Shown piece after piece: positions 51,276 through 62,050 of a stretch of DNA of 64,000 bases. Location: positions 3,720,001-3,784,000 of the forward strand of contig NZ_JACBZM010000001.1 in NCBI RefSeq assembly GCF_013408525.1, written 5' to 3'. How positions within the stretch are numbered: the stretch's first letter is position 1; the number at the start of each line of letters is the position of its first letter. A program made the position numbers and the translations under genes. Below the pieces are notes generated by a model. That model saw nothing but the letters and a program-made list of their open reading frames with translations. It had not been told where the DNA came from and did no database searches. Source of the DNA: Nocardioides aromaticivorans (GTDB lineage: Bacteria; Actinomycetota; Actinomycetes; Propionibacteriales; Nocardioidaceae).

Positions 51276-53057
51276 TCAGCGGGTGATGCCGAAGCGCTCG
51301 GAGAGCGTGGTCCAGAACGACTGGTCGACGTCGGCCTGCCGGGCGAGGGCGACGTGGACGAGGTCCATGTCGGCGCGGAGCACGGCACGGGCGGCGGCGT
51401 GCCCGGGGTCGGCATGGCAGGCGTTCTCGATGGCGCTCGCCACCGTTGACAGCATGACGAGGTGGTCGACCTCCTGCTGGGGAGCGGGTTCGTGGTCCTG
51501 CTGCCGTCGTCGGCTCTCGGCCTCGAGCGCTGCTTCGGCCTGCGCGAGCCGAGCCGCGGTGGCCGGCGTCATGGTGGCCACCGCACCCCGCCCGAACTGT
51601 CCCAACGTCACGGCGAAGTCGGGGTCCTGGTCGACGCCGGCCGCGCGGGCGAGGAAGGTGGCCACCCACTCCGCCAGTTGCCGTTGACGTGCCGGCGCGA
51701 GGGTGCGGGCGGCCTCGTGGGCCTCCAGCCTGGGCACCATCAGGGCCGATCCCGACGGATGGGCGGCGAGGAAGCGCCGGACCAGCTCGGCGGAGAACTG
51801 CTCGCGTCGGGTCCCGCCCTCCAGCCGGCTGACCGCGTCCATGGTGCCGAAGGCCGCGTGGACCGTCCGCCAGACCGAGGTGGTGGCGTCAGGATGCACG
51901 GCAGCCTCGCAGGTGCCCGATGCCCACTGCTGGACGTTCAGGGTCCGGTAGCGGCTCTCCGAGAACATGTGGTCCGGATCCGTCTCGTCGTCCGGGGCGT
52001 CCCAGTCGTCGAGCTCCTCGGCGAGGCTGCCGTCGCGCAGGGCCCGGAACTCGGGGCTCTCCTCGAGGTGGCGGACGATCTCGTCCCACTCCGGGTCGCC
52101 GGGACCGACCGATCGCGCGGATGCGGTCCCGCCCTCGGCGTCGCTGGACACCACGACGTTGACGTTCACAGCCCAGCTCTCGCCGTCCTCGTCGTCATCG
52201 TCCCCGTAGCCCACGATCTCCTGCCAGTCGTCCTCGTGCTCCTTGAGGTTCTCCTCGGAGATCGCGCGATCGATCGCACCGAAGCGCTTGCGAGCCTGCT
52301 CGGGCAGCGGAGCGGGCGACGCGGACCTGAGTAGCTCGACCACGCAGCGGAAGTCGGGATCGTCGGCGAGCCCGCTCGCGGCGAGCACCTGGTCCACCGA
52401 CCACGCCACCACCTCGCGCTGGGTCGGCGCGGGCAGCGCAGCGAGCGCGGTGACCAGCTCCGGGTACTCGCGGGCGAGCGCCGTCGATGAGGTGGTGTCG
52501 GCCTCCACGGACGCCGGCATCGGGTTGATCCTCACGACGTCCGTCCTGTCGACGTCGTGCCGCCCGAAGGCCACGCCGGTGAAGAGGTGGACCATCGCCG
52601 ACCCGAGCGCGATCGGGTCGACCTCCTCGTCGTCCACGTGGGGAAGGACGAGCGCCCGGACGTCGGGTGGGAGGTCGCCCAACTCCTCGTCGTCGTACGG
52701 CGGGAGCTCCATCGAGGCCACCATCCGGCCCGCCTCCGCGCAGGCGAAGCGGATGCCGACGTTCTCGTTCCAGTAGACCGACGCGGCGCGGCCGTTCGGC
52801 GCGGCGAACGACGCCGGCACCAGGACCTCCGGGCGGTTGCCCTGGTAGCCGTTGGGCTCGACCGTCAGCGATCCACCGCCGAGCAGGCGGTGGAAGGCAG
52901 CGATGTCCTGGAGCTCGTCCTCGTCGACCGGCTCGTCGGGATCCGCGCCGAACAGCTCCATGAGCCTGGCCGGCGGCAGCCCCCCGACCACCGTGATGCA
53001 GGCGGCGACGTCGCCGACGACGTCGACGACCCAGCCGTACCGAGCCGCCGTGGTCAT
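51276..53057 (-). CDS. DUF6461-like large acidic protein
   Basis: A 593-aa acidic soluble protein. The N-terminal 120 residues (VGDVAACITVVGGLPPARLMELFGAD) resemble DUF6461; the rest has helical repeats and a strongly acidic linker (GYGDDDDEDGE; LAEELDDWDAPDDETDPDH). No enzymatic motif is seen. It is last in a four-gene minus-strand operon after the FHA gene (7 bp gap). It may be a client or effector of the phospho-signalling island (inference). Confidence 0.65.
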   Translation of the reverse strand: MTTAARYGWVVDVVGDVAACITVVGGLPPARLMELFGADPDEPVDEDELQDIAAFHRLLGGGSLTVEPNGYQGNRPEVLVPASFAAPNGRAASVYWNENVGIRFACAEAGRMVASMELPPYDDEELGDLPPDVRALVLPHVDDEEVDPIALGSAMVHLFTGVAFGRHDVDRTDVVRINPMPASVEADTTSSTALAREYPELVTALAALPAPTQREVVAWSVDQVLAASGLADDPDFRCVVELLRSASPAPLPEQARKRFGAIDRAISEENLKEHEDDWQEIVGYGDDDDEDGESWAVNVNVVVSSDAEGGTASARSVGPGDPEWDEIVRHLEESPEFRALRDGSLAEELDDWDAPDDETDPDHMFSESRYRTLNVQQWASGTCEAAVHPDATTSVWRTVHAAFGTMDAVSRLEGGTRREQFSAELVRRFLAAHPSGSALMVPRLEAHEAARTLAPARQRQLAEWVATFLARAAGVDQDPDFAVTLGQFGRGAVATMTPATAARLAQAEAALEAESRRRQQDHEPAPQQEVDHLVMLSTVASAIENACHADPGHAAARAVLRADMDLVHVALARQADVDQSFWTTLSERFGITR

Positions 53058-53064
53058 CGATGCA

Positions 53065-54393
53065 TCAGCTGGAAGCGCCGGCGTGCGTGTTGAACGCCAG
53101 CGTGCGGTGCCCGATCCGGACCCGCGTGCCCTGCACGAGGACCTGCTCGGTGCCGGGCGGCATGCGCACCCAGTCCGGGGTCTTCGGGACGTGCACGAAG
53201 GTGCCGTTGGTCGAGTTGTTGTCGATCAGCACGACGTCCCAGCCCCGCATCTCGAGGCGTGCGTGCACGCGGGAGACCTGGTTGGACTGGTCGATGATCG
53301 GCAGCGGCCGGAACTCGCCCGACCCGATCCGCGGGTCGGCGTTCGGGTCGCGGCCCAGGAGGTAGGGGGTGTCCAGCTGGAACACCGCGCCGTCGTCGAG
53401 CACGATCACGCCCAGCGGCGGCCGTGGTCCGTTCACCAGCACCGGCGTCTGCTGGACCATGTTGATGCCGCAGACTGCGCAGAAGAGCACGCGCGGGTCG
53501 TTGAAGTGGCGGTTCTTGCAGTAGACGCCGCGGACCTGCTCCTGCGCCGCCTCGTCGACGACCTGTGAGGCGTCCTCGACGATGGGGAGCGGCTCGAAGT
53601 CGTCCATGTCCTCGTCGACGTCGTCGATGAGCACGGACTGGAAGCTGACCTGCTCGTCCGCGGGCTGCGGCGGCAGCGGGCGTCCCGCCACGGGCGGGAC
53701 CGGCGCCGGGGGAGCGGGCGGGGCCGGCGGTGCGGCCACGACCGGCTCGGGCGCCGTGTCGGGCTCGGGAGCCTCGGGCTCGGCGGCGGGCGGCCGGTGG
53801 GCGGTGTGCCCGTGCCCGTGGTCGTGCCCGTGCTCGTGGTCGTGCACGGCCTCCGGCGCCGCCTCGGGCGCCTCCGCCATCGCCGGCTCGGCCGGCGCCA
53901 TGACGGCAGCGGCCGTGCCGGAGCCGAGGGCGAACGAGCCCGCGGGGATCACCCCACCGTCGAGTCGGTACGACGACCCGTCGGCCGGCGCGGCAGCGCC
54001 CGCCAGCGTCACGCTGACGGACTCGACCGGCCAGGGGATCAGCCGCTCGACCCAGGCCAGCGAGTCGGCGCCGCTGAAGGAGTCGCCGTCGACGGTGACC
54101 GTGACGTCGCCGTCGACGAAGACCGCCAGGCCCGTGGTGTGGGGCGCGATGGCGGCGAAGCCGGGGGACTGGTCGACCGCGGTCGACAGCATCAGCGCGT
54201 AGCCGCGGACCAGCTGGCGGCCCTGGCCACCGTTGGCCGCGACGATCTCGGCGTGCTCGAGATAGGGCTTCACGACCTCCGGGTCGCTCGACCCGACGAG
54301 GAGCACCACGGACCCGATCCGGGCGAGGGTGCCCTCGCCGGGGCCGGGCACGATGCTCGCGCGGGACCAGTCGTCAGCAGTAGTGGCAGCCAT
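53065..54393 (-). CDS. FHA protein with zinc ribbon and His-rich linker
   Basis: A 442-aa protein. Residues 25-130 form an uncharacterised beta-rich domain; 184-199 is a His/Asp/Glu/Gly run (HDHEHGHDHGHGHTAH); 220-245 is Pro-rich; 290-312 is a zinc-ribbon-like YCKNRHFNDPRVLFCAVCGI (C292, C305, C308); 345-425 is a C-terminal FHA domain (LLGRDP, QVSRVHARL, DNNSTNGTFV) that binds phosphothreonine. It is probably a scaffold read by the island kinases. ATG 54393 is the start; the membrane-protein gene ends 4 bp upstream. Confidence 0.85.
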   Translation of the reverse strand: MAATTADDWSRASIVPGPGEGTLARIGSVVLLVGSSDPEVVKPYLEHAEIVAANGGQGRQLVRGYALMLSTAVDQSPGFAAIAPHTTGLAVFVDGDVTVTVDGDSFSGADSLAWVERLIPWPVESVSVTLAGAAAPADGSSYRLDGGVIPAGSFALGSGTAAAVMAPAEPAMAEAPEAAPEAVHDHEHGHDHGHGHTAHRPPAAEPEAPEPDTAPEPVVAAPPAPPAPPAPVPPVAGRPLPPQPADEQVSFQSVLIDDVDEDMDDFEPLPIVEDASQVVDEAAQEQVRGVYCKNRHFNDPRVLFCAVCGINMVQQTPVLVNGPRPPLGVIVLDDGAVFQLDTPYLLGRDPNADPRIGSGEFRPLPIIDQSNQVSRVHARLEMRGWDVVLIDNNSTNGTFVHVPKTPDWVRMPPGTEQVLVQGTRVRIGHRTLAFNTHAGASS

Positions 54394-54397
54394 GGCG

Positions 54398-54832
54398 TCA
54401 CACGATCCTTCCACCGAAGAAGCGCCAGCGAATGAACGGAACGCGCATCGGGCCGTTGGTCCAGACCCAGATGACGAACCAGATGACGGCGAAGTCGATG
54501 AAGAACGCCCAGAAGGGCACGCCGTCGGAGGGGTAGTCGATGCCGGGGACGAGCTCGAGGTCGAGCAGCAGCCAGACCAGCGCGCCCTCGTTGATCGCGG
54601 TGATCAGGCCGAACATCGTCGGCCAGTCCTTCTCCCACCGGAACTGCTGGATGACGTGGTAGATCAGCTCCCAGACGATGCCGAGCACCAGCACCGCCGC
54701 CAGGATGATGTACGTCGTCCGGTAGTCCGGGTCGCCGGGCAGGATCGGCGTCAGGGCCAGCGTGATCAGCCCGCCGAAGACGACGAGCATGAAGATCCGG
54801 GTCTGGATCCGTCCGTTGAGGGTGGGCAGCAT
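54398..54832 (-). CDS. Four-TM membrane protein
   Basis: A 144-aa membrane protein with helices at about 12-32, 40-62, 76-95 and 108-125 and a basic C terminus (RWRFFGGRIV). No family is assigned. It is within the operon oxidoreductase / membrane protein / FHA / DUF6461-like and so probably anchors or connects that system to the membrane. Confidence 0.75.
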   Translation of the reverse strand: MLPTLNGRIQTRIFMLVVFGGLITLALTPILPGDPDYRTTYIILAAVLVLGIVWELIYHVIQQFRWEKDWPTMFGLITAINEGALVWLLLDLELVPGIDYPSDGVPFWAFFIDFAVIWFVIWVWTNGPMRVPFIRWRFFGGRIV

Positions 54833-54875
54833 CAGCGCGCTCCGGTGGTCGAGGCGGTCAGGACGGGGCGGGCGC

Positions 54876-56492
54876 TCACGGGTTGCTCCCCGCGAGCCAC
54901 TTCCACCACTGCACGGTCGAGCGCACCGGTCCGATCCTCTTGCAGAACCCGCGCTTGTTGAGGTCGCCGTAGATCTCCTGCGCCGCGACCTGCAGGCCGA
55001 GGAAGGTGTCGACGCCGGGGAAGTAGCCGCCCAGCGTGGTCGCGCCGGAGGCGTACATGGCGCCGCCGCCCGAGGCCGTGCCGATCAGCTCGAAGTTGCG
55101 GTCCACGTTGAGCCGGCCGACCGGGTTGCGGCTGGCGCCGCCGTGGTCGAGCAGGTCCTTGAGCAGCCGGTGCTCGGCGATGTCGGCCTCGAGGCCGGTG
55201 CAGTCGATCACGAAGTCGACCTCGAGCGGCACGACGCCCTGCGCCGTACGGACCTGGTTGAGGATCCGCGAGCCGCTCGGCTCCATGGCATCGACCGTGC
55301 CCACCACGCAGTTGTACCAGCCCTCGCGGCGGCCCTGGTTCATCTGCCGCTGCCAGCTCTTGCGCCACGGGGTGTTGGTGCCACCCATCCGCTTGTAGAG
55401 CTCCGCGCGCTCCTCGCCCTCCAGGTTGCGCACCTGGGCCTTGAGCTGGCCGCCCCACACCGACTTCGGGTAGTTGAAGCCCTGGTAGGCCCAGCCGTTG
55501 CCGCCGCGGCGGCGCATCGTGACCCGGGTCCTGCCGCCACCGGGACGCGGGTCGGACTCGTTGCCGTAGCCGTCGTTGGTGCCGTTGATGTAGGTCCGGA
55601 AGAGGTGGACGATGTTGGTCTGCGCGCCGAACTTCTCGCGGTCGTCCATCAGCCGCTGCAGGATGCGGGAGGCGACGATGCCACCGCCGCGCACGAGCAC
55701 GGTGCTGGGCTTCTGCACGAGCCGCTCGTAGACGTGCTCGTGGGCCTCGTAGGCGTTGACGATGTGCTGGTAGTCGTTGTTCTCGGTGCGGTAGCGCTGC
55801 AGCTCCGGCAGGAACTTAAGGCCCGGGTAGCCCACCGCGAGGTGGACGTACTGCGAGCGGAACGCGACGCGCTTGGTGGCCGACGCGCCCTCGGGCGGGG
55901 TCAGGATCGTGAAGTACCCGCCGCCGTACCGACGGCGCACGATCCGGACCAGGCCCTTGACGAGCATCTCGTCGTAGTTGATCCGCTTGGACTCGCGCTC
56001 GAGCTGCTCGAAGACGTTGCCGGCCTTCGGGGTGTAGTAGTCGGAGAAGATCGGCTCGCTGAACAGGCCCCAGAGCACCTTGAGGTTGAACTTCTTGACG
56101 CCCTCGGCGAAGCCGTACGACGGGAAGCCCCAGATGTTGTCGGGACGCGACGCCGAGTCGGAGCGGATCCGCTCGGGGCGCGGCACCTGCGAGACCCGGG
56201 TGAGGTACTCGTAGGTCTGCCACGGGAAGTCGAGGGTGCTCAGGACCCGCATCTGCGAGGTCGGCACGCCCGCGATGCGCAGGTAGTCGACCGTGACGAA
56301 GCTGCCGATGCCGCCGCCGACCGTCACGAAGGGGACGTCGACGATAGGGATGCCCGCGGCCGCGACGAGCTCGTCGGTCCAGAAGTCCGTCTGCAGCATC
56401 TGGTCGGTGAGGTCGCCGGTGATCGGCTGCGCCGGCAGGTACGTGGACGGATCGGTGGTGGGGACGACTGATGCCGCCGAGGGGTCGATCAA
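54876..56492 (-). CDS. Uncharacterised FAD/NAD(P)-binding oxidoreductase
   Basis: A 538-aa protein. The dinucleotide-binding motif VTVGGGIGSFVTVDYLR is at about 58-75; a late FAD-type block reads TASGGGAMYASGATTLGGYFPGVDTF. The middle contains many Arg/Tyr motifs (RTENNDYQHIVNAYEAHEHV) unlike common monooxygenases. TTG 56492 is preceded by a perfect AGGAGG 5 nt away, making this start secure. It heads the minus operon. No substrate can be inferred. Confidence 0.7.
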   Translation of the reverse strand: MIDPSAASVVPTTDPSTYLPAQPITGDLTDQMLQTDFWTDELVAAAGIPIVDVPFVTVGGGIGSFVTVDYLRIAGVPTSQMRVLSTLDFPWQTYEYLTRVSQVPRPERIRSDSASRPDNIWGFPSYGFAEGVKKFNLKVLWGLFSEPIFSDYYTPKAGNVFEQLERESKRINYDEMLVKGLVRIVRRRYGGGYFTILTPPEGASATKRVAFRSQYVHLAVGYPGLKFLPELQRYRTENNDYQHIVNAYEAHEHVYERLVQKPSTVLVRGGGIVASRILQRLMDDREKFGAQTNIVHLFRTYINGTNDGYGNESDPRPGGGRTRVTMRRRGGNGWAYQGFNYPKSVWGGQLKAQVRNLEGEERAELYKRMGGTNTPWRKSWQRQMNQGRREGWYNCVVGTVDAMEPSGSRILNQVRTAQGVVPLEVDFVIDCTGLEADIAEHRLLKDLLDHGGASRNPVGRLNVDRNFELIGTASGGGAMYASGATTLGGYFPGVDTFLGLQVAAQEIYGDLNKRGFCKRIGPVRSTVQWWKWLAGSNP

Positions 56493-56668
56493 CGGTGCCT
56501 CCTGGGTCGCTGATGGCGTCCGGAACGCTACACCGGCTACCCGGGGTCGCGCCCCATGAATCCTTGCACCACCAGCGGATCGAGTGGAGGGTTTCCGGGT
56601 GGAGAAGGGGTGGCAACGTGCCATGCTGGGACTTGGCCACCGGCCCGACCGACACCACGGAGGACCCT

Positions 56669-57480
<812 letters not shown>

Positions 57481-57481
<1 letters not shown>

Positions 57482-59010
57482 TGGAGCTCCACGACGCGAT
57501 CCGCTCCGTCGTCGTCCAGCACGGCAGCGCGATGCTGTCGGACGGCGCCGGCTTCCGGGGTGTCCTCGACGACGTGTTGGAGGAGGACCAGGCGACGACG
57601 GGTGACATCAACCTGCTCGTCGACGCCGTCCGCTTCGACGTGATGTCGCCGCTGGTCGCCATGATCGACAGCGGCGCCGACGTCTCCCGCGCCGTCGAGG
57701 AGGCCGGTGCGCGGCTGGCCCGTGAGCGGGGTGGGGACGACTCGGCCGCCGCGAGCTGGGCCGCAGCCGTGCTCGGCTACGCGCTCGGCAAGGTGCCCGA
57801 GGCGATCGTGCTGCGCTACCGCTCGCAGCGCCCGCCGAGCCACCTGCCGCCGCCGAGCACGCCGCCCACGACCCCGCCGGCGCCGCCCGTGCAGTCGCCG
57901 CCGCCCACGGTGTGGCCCGGGCAGGGGCAGCCTGCCCCGTCGGTCACGCCGGGCTACGGCTCCGCGCCGCAGCCGGTCGCGCCGGCGCCGTACACGGGCT
58001 ATCCGGCGGCGCCGGGCTTCAGCTCCCCGCCGCCCCGCAAGGGCAAGGGCCCGGTCGTGTGGGCCGCCGCCGCGGTGGCGGGCATCGTCGTCGTCGGCGG
58101 CGTCATCGCCGGCGTCGTACTGGCGTCGAGCGGCGACGACGACCCGGGGAAGAAGTCGGACGAGAAGTCCGGCCCGAAGTCCCCCGAGGTCGACGTCGAT
58201 CCGGCCGCCATCGACGGCCGCTACGACGCGCTGGCCTCGAAGATCACCGAGGGCGCGAGCGACTGCAAGGCGGCGACCGCCTCGTCCGGCGAGAAGGAGG
58301 TCGTCGAGTGCACGGTCAACGCCGGGACCCTGCGGCTGGTCACCTACGCCGACCAGGCCGCGGCCGAGGCGGCGCGCACGTCGCGGCTCGACTACCGCTC
58401 GGGCACGATGACGGCCGACAACGGTTCGACGGCGCTCTACGAGTTCGACCCTGAGCGCGGTGGGACCAGCGACCCCGCCGTCGTCTACTGGGACAGCACG
58501 ACGGCCCTGCAGTCGGCGACGCTGACCGCCTCGGGCAGCGCCAAGATCGACGCCCTGACCACCCTGTACGACGCCACCTCGCCGCGCGTCGCCGTGCCGA
58601 CCGCTCCCGCCCACCCGGTGCTGCGGGAGTTCATCGACATCAACATGGACGTGGCCGGATGCGAGCGGCAGCGCACCTTCTTCGAGGGCGAGACCGAGGA
58701 GAGCTCCTGCAAGGCCGACGTCGAGGGCATCGTCGTCAACGTCGGGCGCTACAACACCCGCAAGGGCATGGTCGAGGACCGCAAGTACTACAAGGGCAAG
58801 TACGACGAGGCCGCGACCCAGGGCGGCGGCGGCACGTGGCGCTTCGGCGAGGGCAAGGGCGAGGGCGCCTACTACGCCTACCTCGACGACGGCACGGCCG
58901 CGCTGTACTGGGACTGGAACAAGTCCGACTGCTACTGCTACGGCATCGCGTGGAGCTTCGAGGGGAAGCTGAAGAAGCTCGAGGACTGGTGGCCCGGCGA
59001 GGGCGAGTGA
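57481..59010 (+). CDS. Kinase-coupled single-TM sensor protein
   Basis: A 509-aa protein. Residues 1-110 form a cytosolic helical domain (LVDAVRFDVMSPLVAMIDSGADV), 115-185 a Pro/Gly/Tyr-rich linker, about 191-217 a membrane helix, and 235-509 an extracytoplasmic part with four cysteines in its first half and CYCYG near the end. It looks like the missing membrane and sensor part of the preceding kinase, split into its own gene. Start ATG 57481 (GTG 57478 is also possible). Confidence 0.7.
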
Positions 59011-59026
59011 CCGTCGGCCCGGGCTC

Positions 59027-59896
59027 CTAGCCCTCCGGCACCGGCACCGTGTCGGCGAGGTCCGGGCGGCTGACGCCGGCGATGTCGGAGCGCACCAGCA
59101 GCGCCATCGTCGTGTCGTCGCCGCCGACCTGGGCCGGCTCGGCGAGCCAGTCCGGCAGCTGCTCGCGGATCCAGTTCAGGCCGCGGCTGCGGCTGAACTC
59201 CAGCAGCTGCTCGCCAGTCTGGCGCCACCAGCCGTCGCTGTCGACACGGGGGCGGCCGAAGCCGTCGGTGCACAGGAACGCCAGCGCCACGTCGTCGACC
59301 TGGGCGTCCACCACGGCCGTCCGCAGCGCCTCCAGGGGGCGGGGCTGGCACAGCGAGCTGGTGTGCAGGCCGTCGAGGTCGGGGTCGTCGGGCAGCGGCC
59401 GGACGGCCTCGCCGTGCGCCGAGACCAGCACCGAGTCGCCGTCGCCGATCTGGAGGAAGAGCACGAGGTCGGCGACCGCGGCGGCGGCCAGGATCGTCGT
59501 ACCGTAGGCGCGCAGGGGGTCCTCCCCGGCGCCGAGCGCCAGCTCGGCCTCGGAGTACGGGTTGGCCTCGAGGTGGTGGCGCACCTTCGCGGTCCAGGTG
59601 TCGACCAGGCCCTCGGCCGCCGTGCGGAGCAGCTCCTCGGCCGCGGCGTGGTCCGCCTTCGCCGCCACGTCGGGCAGGATCCGGCGCAGCTCCTCGACGG
59701 CGCTGACGACGGCGAGCGCGGCGCCTGTGTCGCTGCGGAAGTGGAGCTTGTGGCCGTGGCCGTCGGCCACCGCCACGACGGCGTGGCCGCCCTCGGGGTC
59801 GGTCCAGGTCAAGACGGCGTCCTGCAGGGGGAGCTCGTCACGGACGTGCACGGACCCGATCGAGGAGCCGGACAGCGTGGTCCAGCGAACGGTCAT
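59027..59896 (-). CDS. PP2C-family protein phosphatase
   Basis: A 289-aa PPM phosphatase. Metal-binding Asp/Gly are in AVADGHGHK (D45), with IGDGDSVLVS and the C-terminal GGDDTTMALLV. It would reverse phosphorylation by the island kinases. It is coupled to the upstream VWA gene (ATGA overlap). PP2C with a TerY-type VWA is the phosphatase arm of the TerY-P triad. Confidence 0.88.
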   Translation of the reverse strand: MTVRWTTLSGSSIGSVHVRDELPLQDAVLTWTDPEGGHAVVAVADGHGHKLHFRSDTGAALAVVSAVEELRRILPDVAAKADHAAAEELLRTAAEGLVDTWTAKVRHHLEANPYSEAELALGAGEDPLRAYGTTILAAAAVADLVLFLQIGDGDSVLVSAHGEAVRPLPDDPDLDGLHTSSLCQPRPLEALRTAVVDAQVDDVALAFLCTDGFGRPRVDSDGWWRQTGEQLLEFSRSRGLNWIREQLPDWLAEPAQVGGDDTTMALLVRSDIAGVSRPDLADTVPVPEG

Positions 59897-60594
59897 CCGA
59901 GGGTGCTCCAGATCGGGTCACCGATCGGGCTCGGGGGTGCCGCATTGACTCCGCTGCCCGGCCCGACGACGGGACGGGAGGCGACCTTGCTGGCGGCCTT
60001 GGACGCCCAGACGATGTACTCGACGAGCTGCTCGGGGTTGTCCGCGCGCAGCAGCGGCACGTCCTCGTCGCCGATGAAGCGGCGCATCGAGTGCATGTCC
60101 GCGTCACGGCCGACGCCGAGCGCGAGACGGACCGCGGTCGCGCCCCAGCGGTTGTTGAGCAGCGTCTGGAGGCCCTCCGCGAAGGAGATGCCGCTGCTCT
60201 GCGTCGGGCGGCCGTCGGAGACGAGGATGATCGCGGGCGGGAAGGCGCTGTTGCTCTCGTCGAGGTGGTCGAGCGCCTCGGCGAGCGTCTGCAGCGCGCT
60301 GCCGAGCTCGGTGAAGCCCCGCGGCACCGCCTCGAGGCGCTTCCAGTGGATCTGGTCCACCGGCGTGGGCTCCTCGATGATCCACTGCGGCTCGTTGGCG
60401 AACGCGAGGACGCGGACCAGGAGCTCGGCGTGCGGGTTGGCGCGCGCCTCGTCCTTGAGGTGGGGGAGCACCTCGGTGATGGCGTTGTTCAGCGCCTGGA
60501 TGCGGCCGCCGCGCAGCATCGAGCCCGACACGTCGAGCACGAAGATGAAGTGCAGGGGCTTGCGCGCGAGCGCGCCACCGAGCCGGTCACTCAT
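59893..60594 (-). CDS. TerY-like VWA domain protein
   Basis: A 233-aa single von Willebrand A domain with a perfect MIDAS start (FVLDVSGSM; D21, S23, S25) and the later VSDGRPTQSSGISFAEGLQTLL. It matches TerY proteins of tellurite/stress clusters and typically binds a metal-dependent partner. AAGGAGG lies 4 nt before the ATG. It is divergent from the kinase gene at 60712; VWA + PP2C + kinase is the TerY-P combination. Confidence 0.85.
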   Translation of the reverse strand: MSDRLGGALARKPLHFIFVLDVSGSMLRGGRIQALNNAITEVLPHLKDEARANPHAELLVRVLAFANEPQWIIEEPTPVDQIHWKRLEAVPRGFTELGSALQTLAEALDHLDESNSAFPPAIILVSDGRPTQSSGISFAEGLQTLLNNRWGATAVRLALGVGRDADMHSMRRFIGDEDVPLLRADNPEQLVEYIVWASKAASKVASRPVVGPGSGVNAAPPSPIGDPIWSTLG

Positions 60595-60711
60595 CGCGCC
60601 TCCTTCGGACGGCCGGGGTTGGCAGGGTCGTTGGTTTCAACTATCCCCGATCTGTCGAGGTTATAGCCTGTCACGGGTCAAGGAACGCGATAACGGAGGT
60701 CGGACACACCG

Positions 60712-62040
60712 ATGGTGCTGGCAGAGGGTGTCGAGGTCGACCTCGGCCCGTTGGGGCGAGCCCGGGTGATGTCGCTGCTCGGGCAGGGAGGCCAGGGCTA
60801 CGTCTTCGAGGTGCGTCGCGACTCCGGTGAGCCCTTGGCGCTGAAGTGGTACAAGCCCGAGAGCGCGACCGCCCAGCAGTACGACGAGATGCAGCAGCTG
60901 GTCGAGATCGGCTCCCCGCACCAGCGGTTCCTGTGGCCGTTGAGCATGGCGCGGGTCCCGACCGAGCCCAGCTTCGGCTATGTCATGCACCTGCGGCACC
61001 AGCGCTTCCTCGAGCTCAGCTACCTGCTGCTCAACGCCGACCGCGACGGCAAGCCGCTCGACGTGTCCTTCTCGTCGATCATCGAGCTGTGCCGCCAGCT
61101 GAGCTACAGCTTCCTGCGCCTGCACGCGCGGGGCCTGTGCTACCGCGACATCTCCTTCGGCAACGTCTTCTTCGACCCCGGCAACGGCGACGTGCTGATC
61201 TGCGACAACGACAACGTCGGGATCGACAACGGGACCGGGCGGGTGCTCGGCACGCCGTACTTCATGGCGCCGGAGGTGGTGCGCGACACGACCTACCGCA
61301 CGCTGCCCAACACCGACACCGACCGGCACTCGCTGGCCGTCCTGCTCTTCTACTCGCTCTTCCTCGGCCACCCGCTCGAAGGAGCACGCACCGACGCGGG
61401 CATGCGCGACGCGCACTGGCTGATGACCCACTTCGGCACCGACCCGCTCTTCTGCATGCACCCGACGCGCACCGACAACCGGCCGGCGCAGATCGTGCAG
61501 CAGTACTGGAACATCTACCCGCAGTTCCTGCGCGACCTGTTCGTGCAGGCGTTCGTCGACGGCATCGACCAGCCGGGTGCGCGGGTCACCGAGGGCCAGT
61601 GGATCAAGGCGATGGACCGGCTGCGCGACGGCATCCTCGCCTGCCCGACCTGCGGCACCACGAACTTCTGGGCGCCGGGCGACGACACGGTGACCTGCTG
61701 GCAGGACGGCACGGAGTTCCGGCCGCCGTACCTCCTGCAGGTCGGGCGGCGCACCATCGCGGTCGGCCCGCAGAGCACGATCCGCTCCGACCACCTCACC
61801 TCGGGCACCGACCACCCGACCGTCCTGGCCCGCGTCCGGCAGCACCCCGACGCCCCGGACCGCTGGGGTCTGCACAACGCCTCCGACTTCTCGTGGCCCA
61901 TCGCCTATCCCGGCGGACAGAACTTCCTGCTCGAGCCCGACCGCACGATCGAGCTGGTCGAGGGCGCGCGCATCCAGATCCGGAATTCCACCGTGCAGGT
62001 GCGTCGCCCGAGCGCGTCCGCCGCCGCACCGAACGCATAG
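60712..62040 (+). CDS. Variant protein kinase with zinc ribbon (TerY-P type)
   Basis: A 442-aa protein. The kinase domain has GQGGQGYVF (24-32), Lys45 (LALKWY), catalytic loop YRDISFGNVFFD (D146; HRD changed to YRD) and D165-N-D in place of DFG, then GTPYFMAPE. A zinc ribbon CPTCG...C follows (C311, C314, C329) and a C-terminal beta-rich FHA-like tail. Catalysis may be altered. It is divergent from the VWA/PP2C operon (117 bp) and followed by the FHA protease. Confidence 0.82.
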   Translation: MVLAEGVEVDLGPLGRARVMSLLGQGGQGYVFEVRRDSGEPLALKWYKPESATAQQYDEMQQLVEIGSPHQRFLWPLSMARVPTEPSFGYVMHLRHQRFLELSYLLLNADRDGKPLDVSFSSIIELCRQLSYSFLRLHARGLCYRDISFGNVFFDPGNGDVLICDNDNVGIDNGTGRVLGTPYFMAPEVVRDTTYRTLPNTDTDRHSLAVLLFYSLFLGHPLEGARTDAGMRDAHWLMTHFGTDPLFCMHPTRTDNRPAQIVQQYWNIYPQFLRDLFVQAFVDGIDQPGARVTEGQWIKAMDRLRDGILACPTCGTTNFWAPGDDTVTCWQDGTEFRPPYLLQVGRRTIAVGPQSTIRSDHLTSGTDHPTVLARVRQHPDAPDRWGLHNASDFSWPIAYPGGQNFLLEPDRTIELVEGARIQIRNSTVQVRRPSASAAAPNA

Positions 62041-62050
62041 GGTGACCGCC

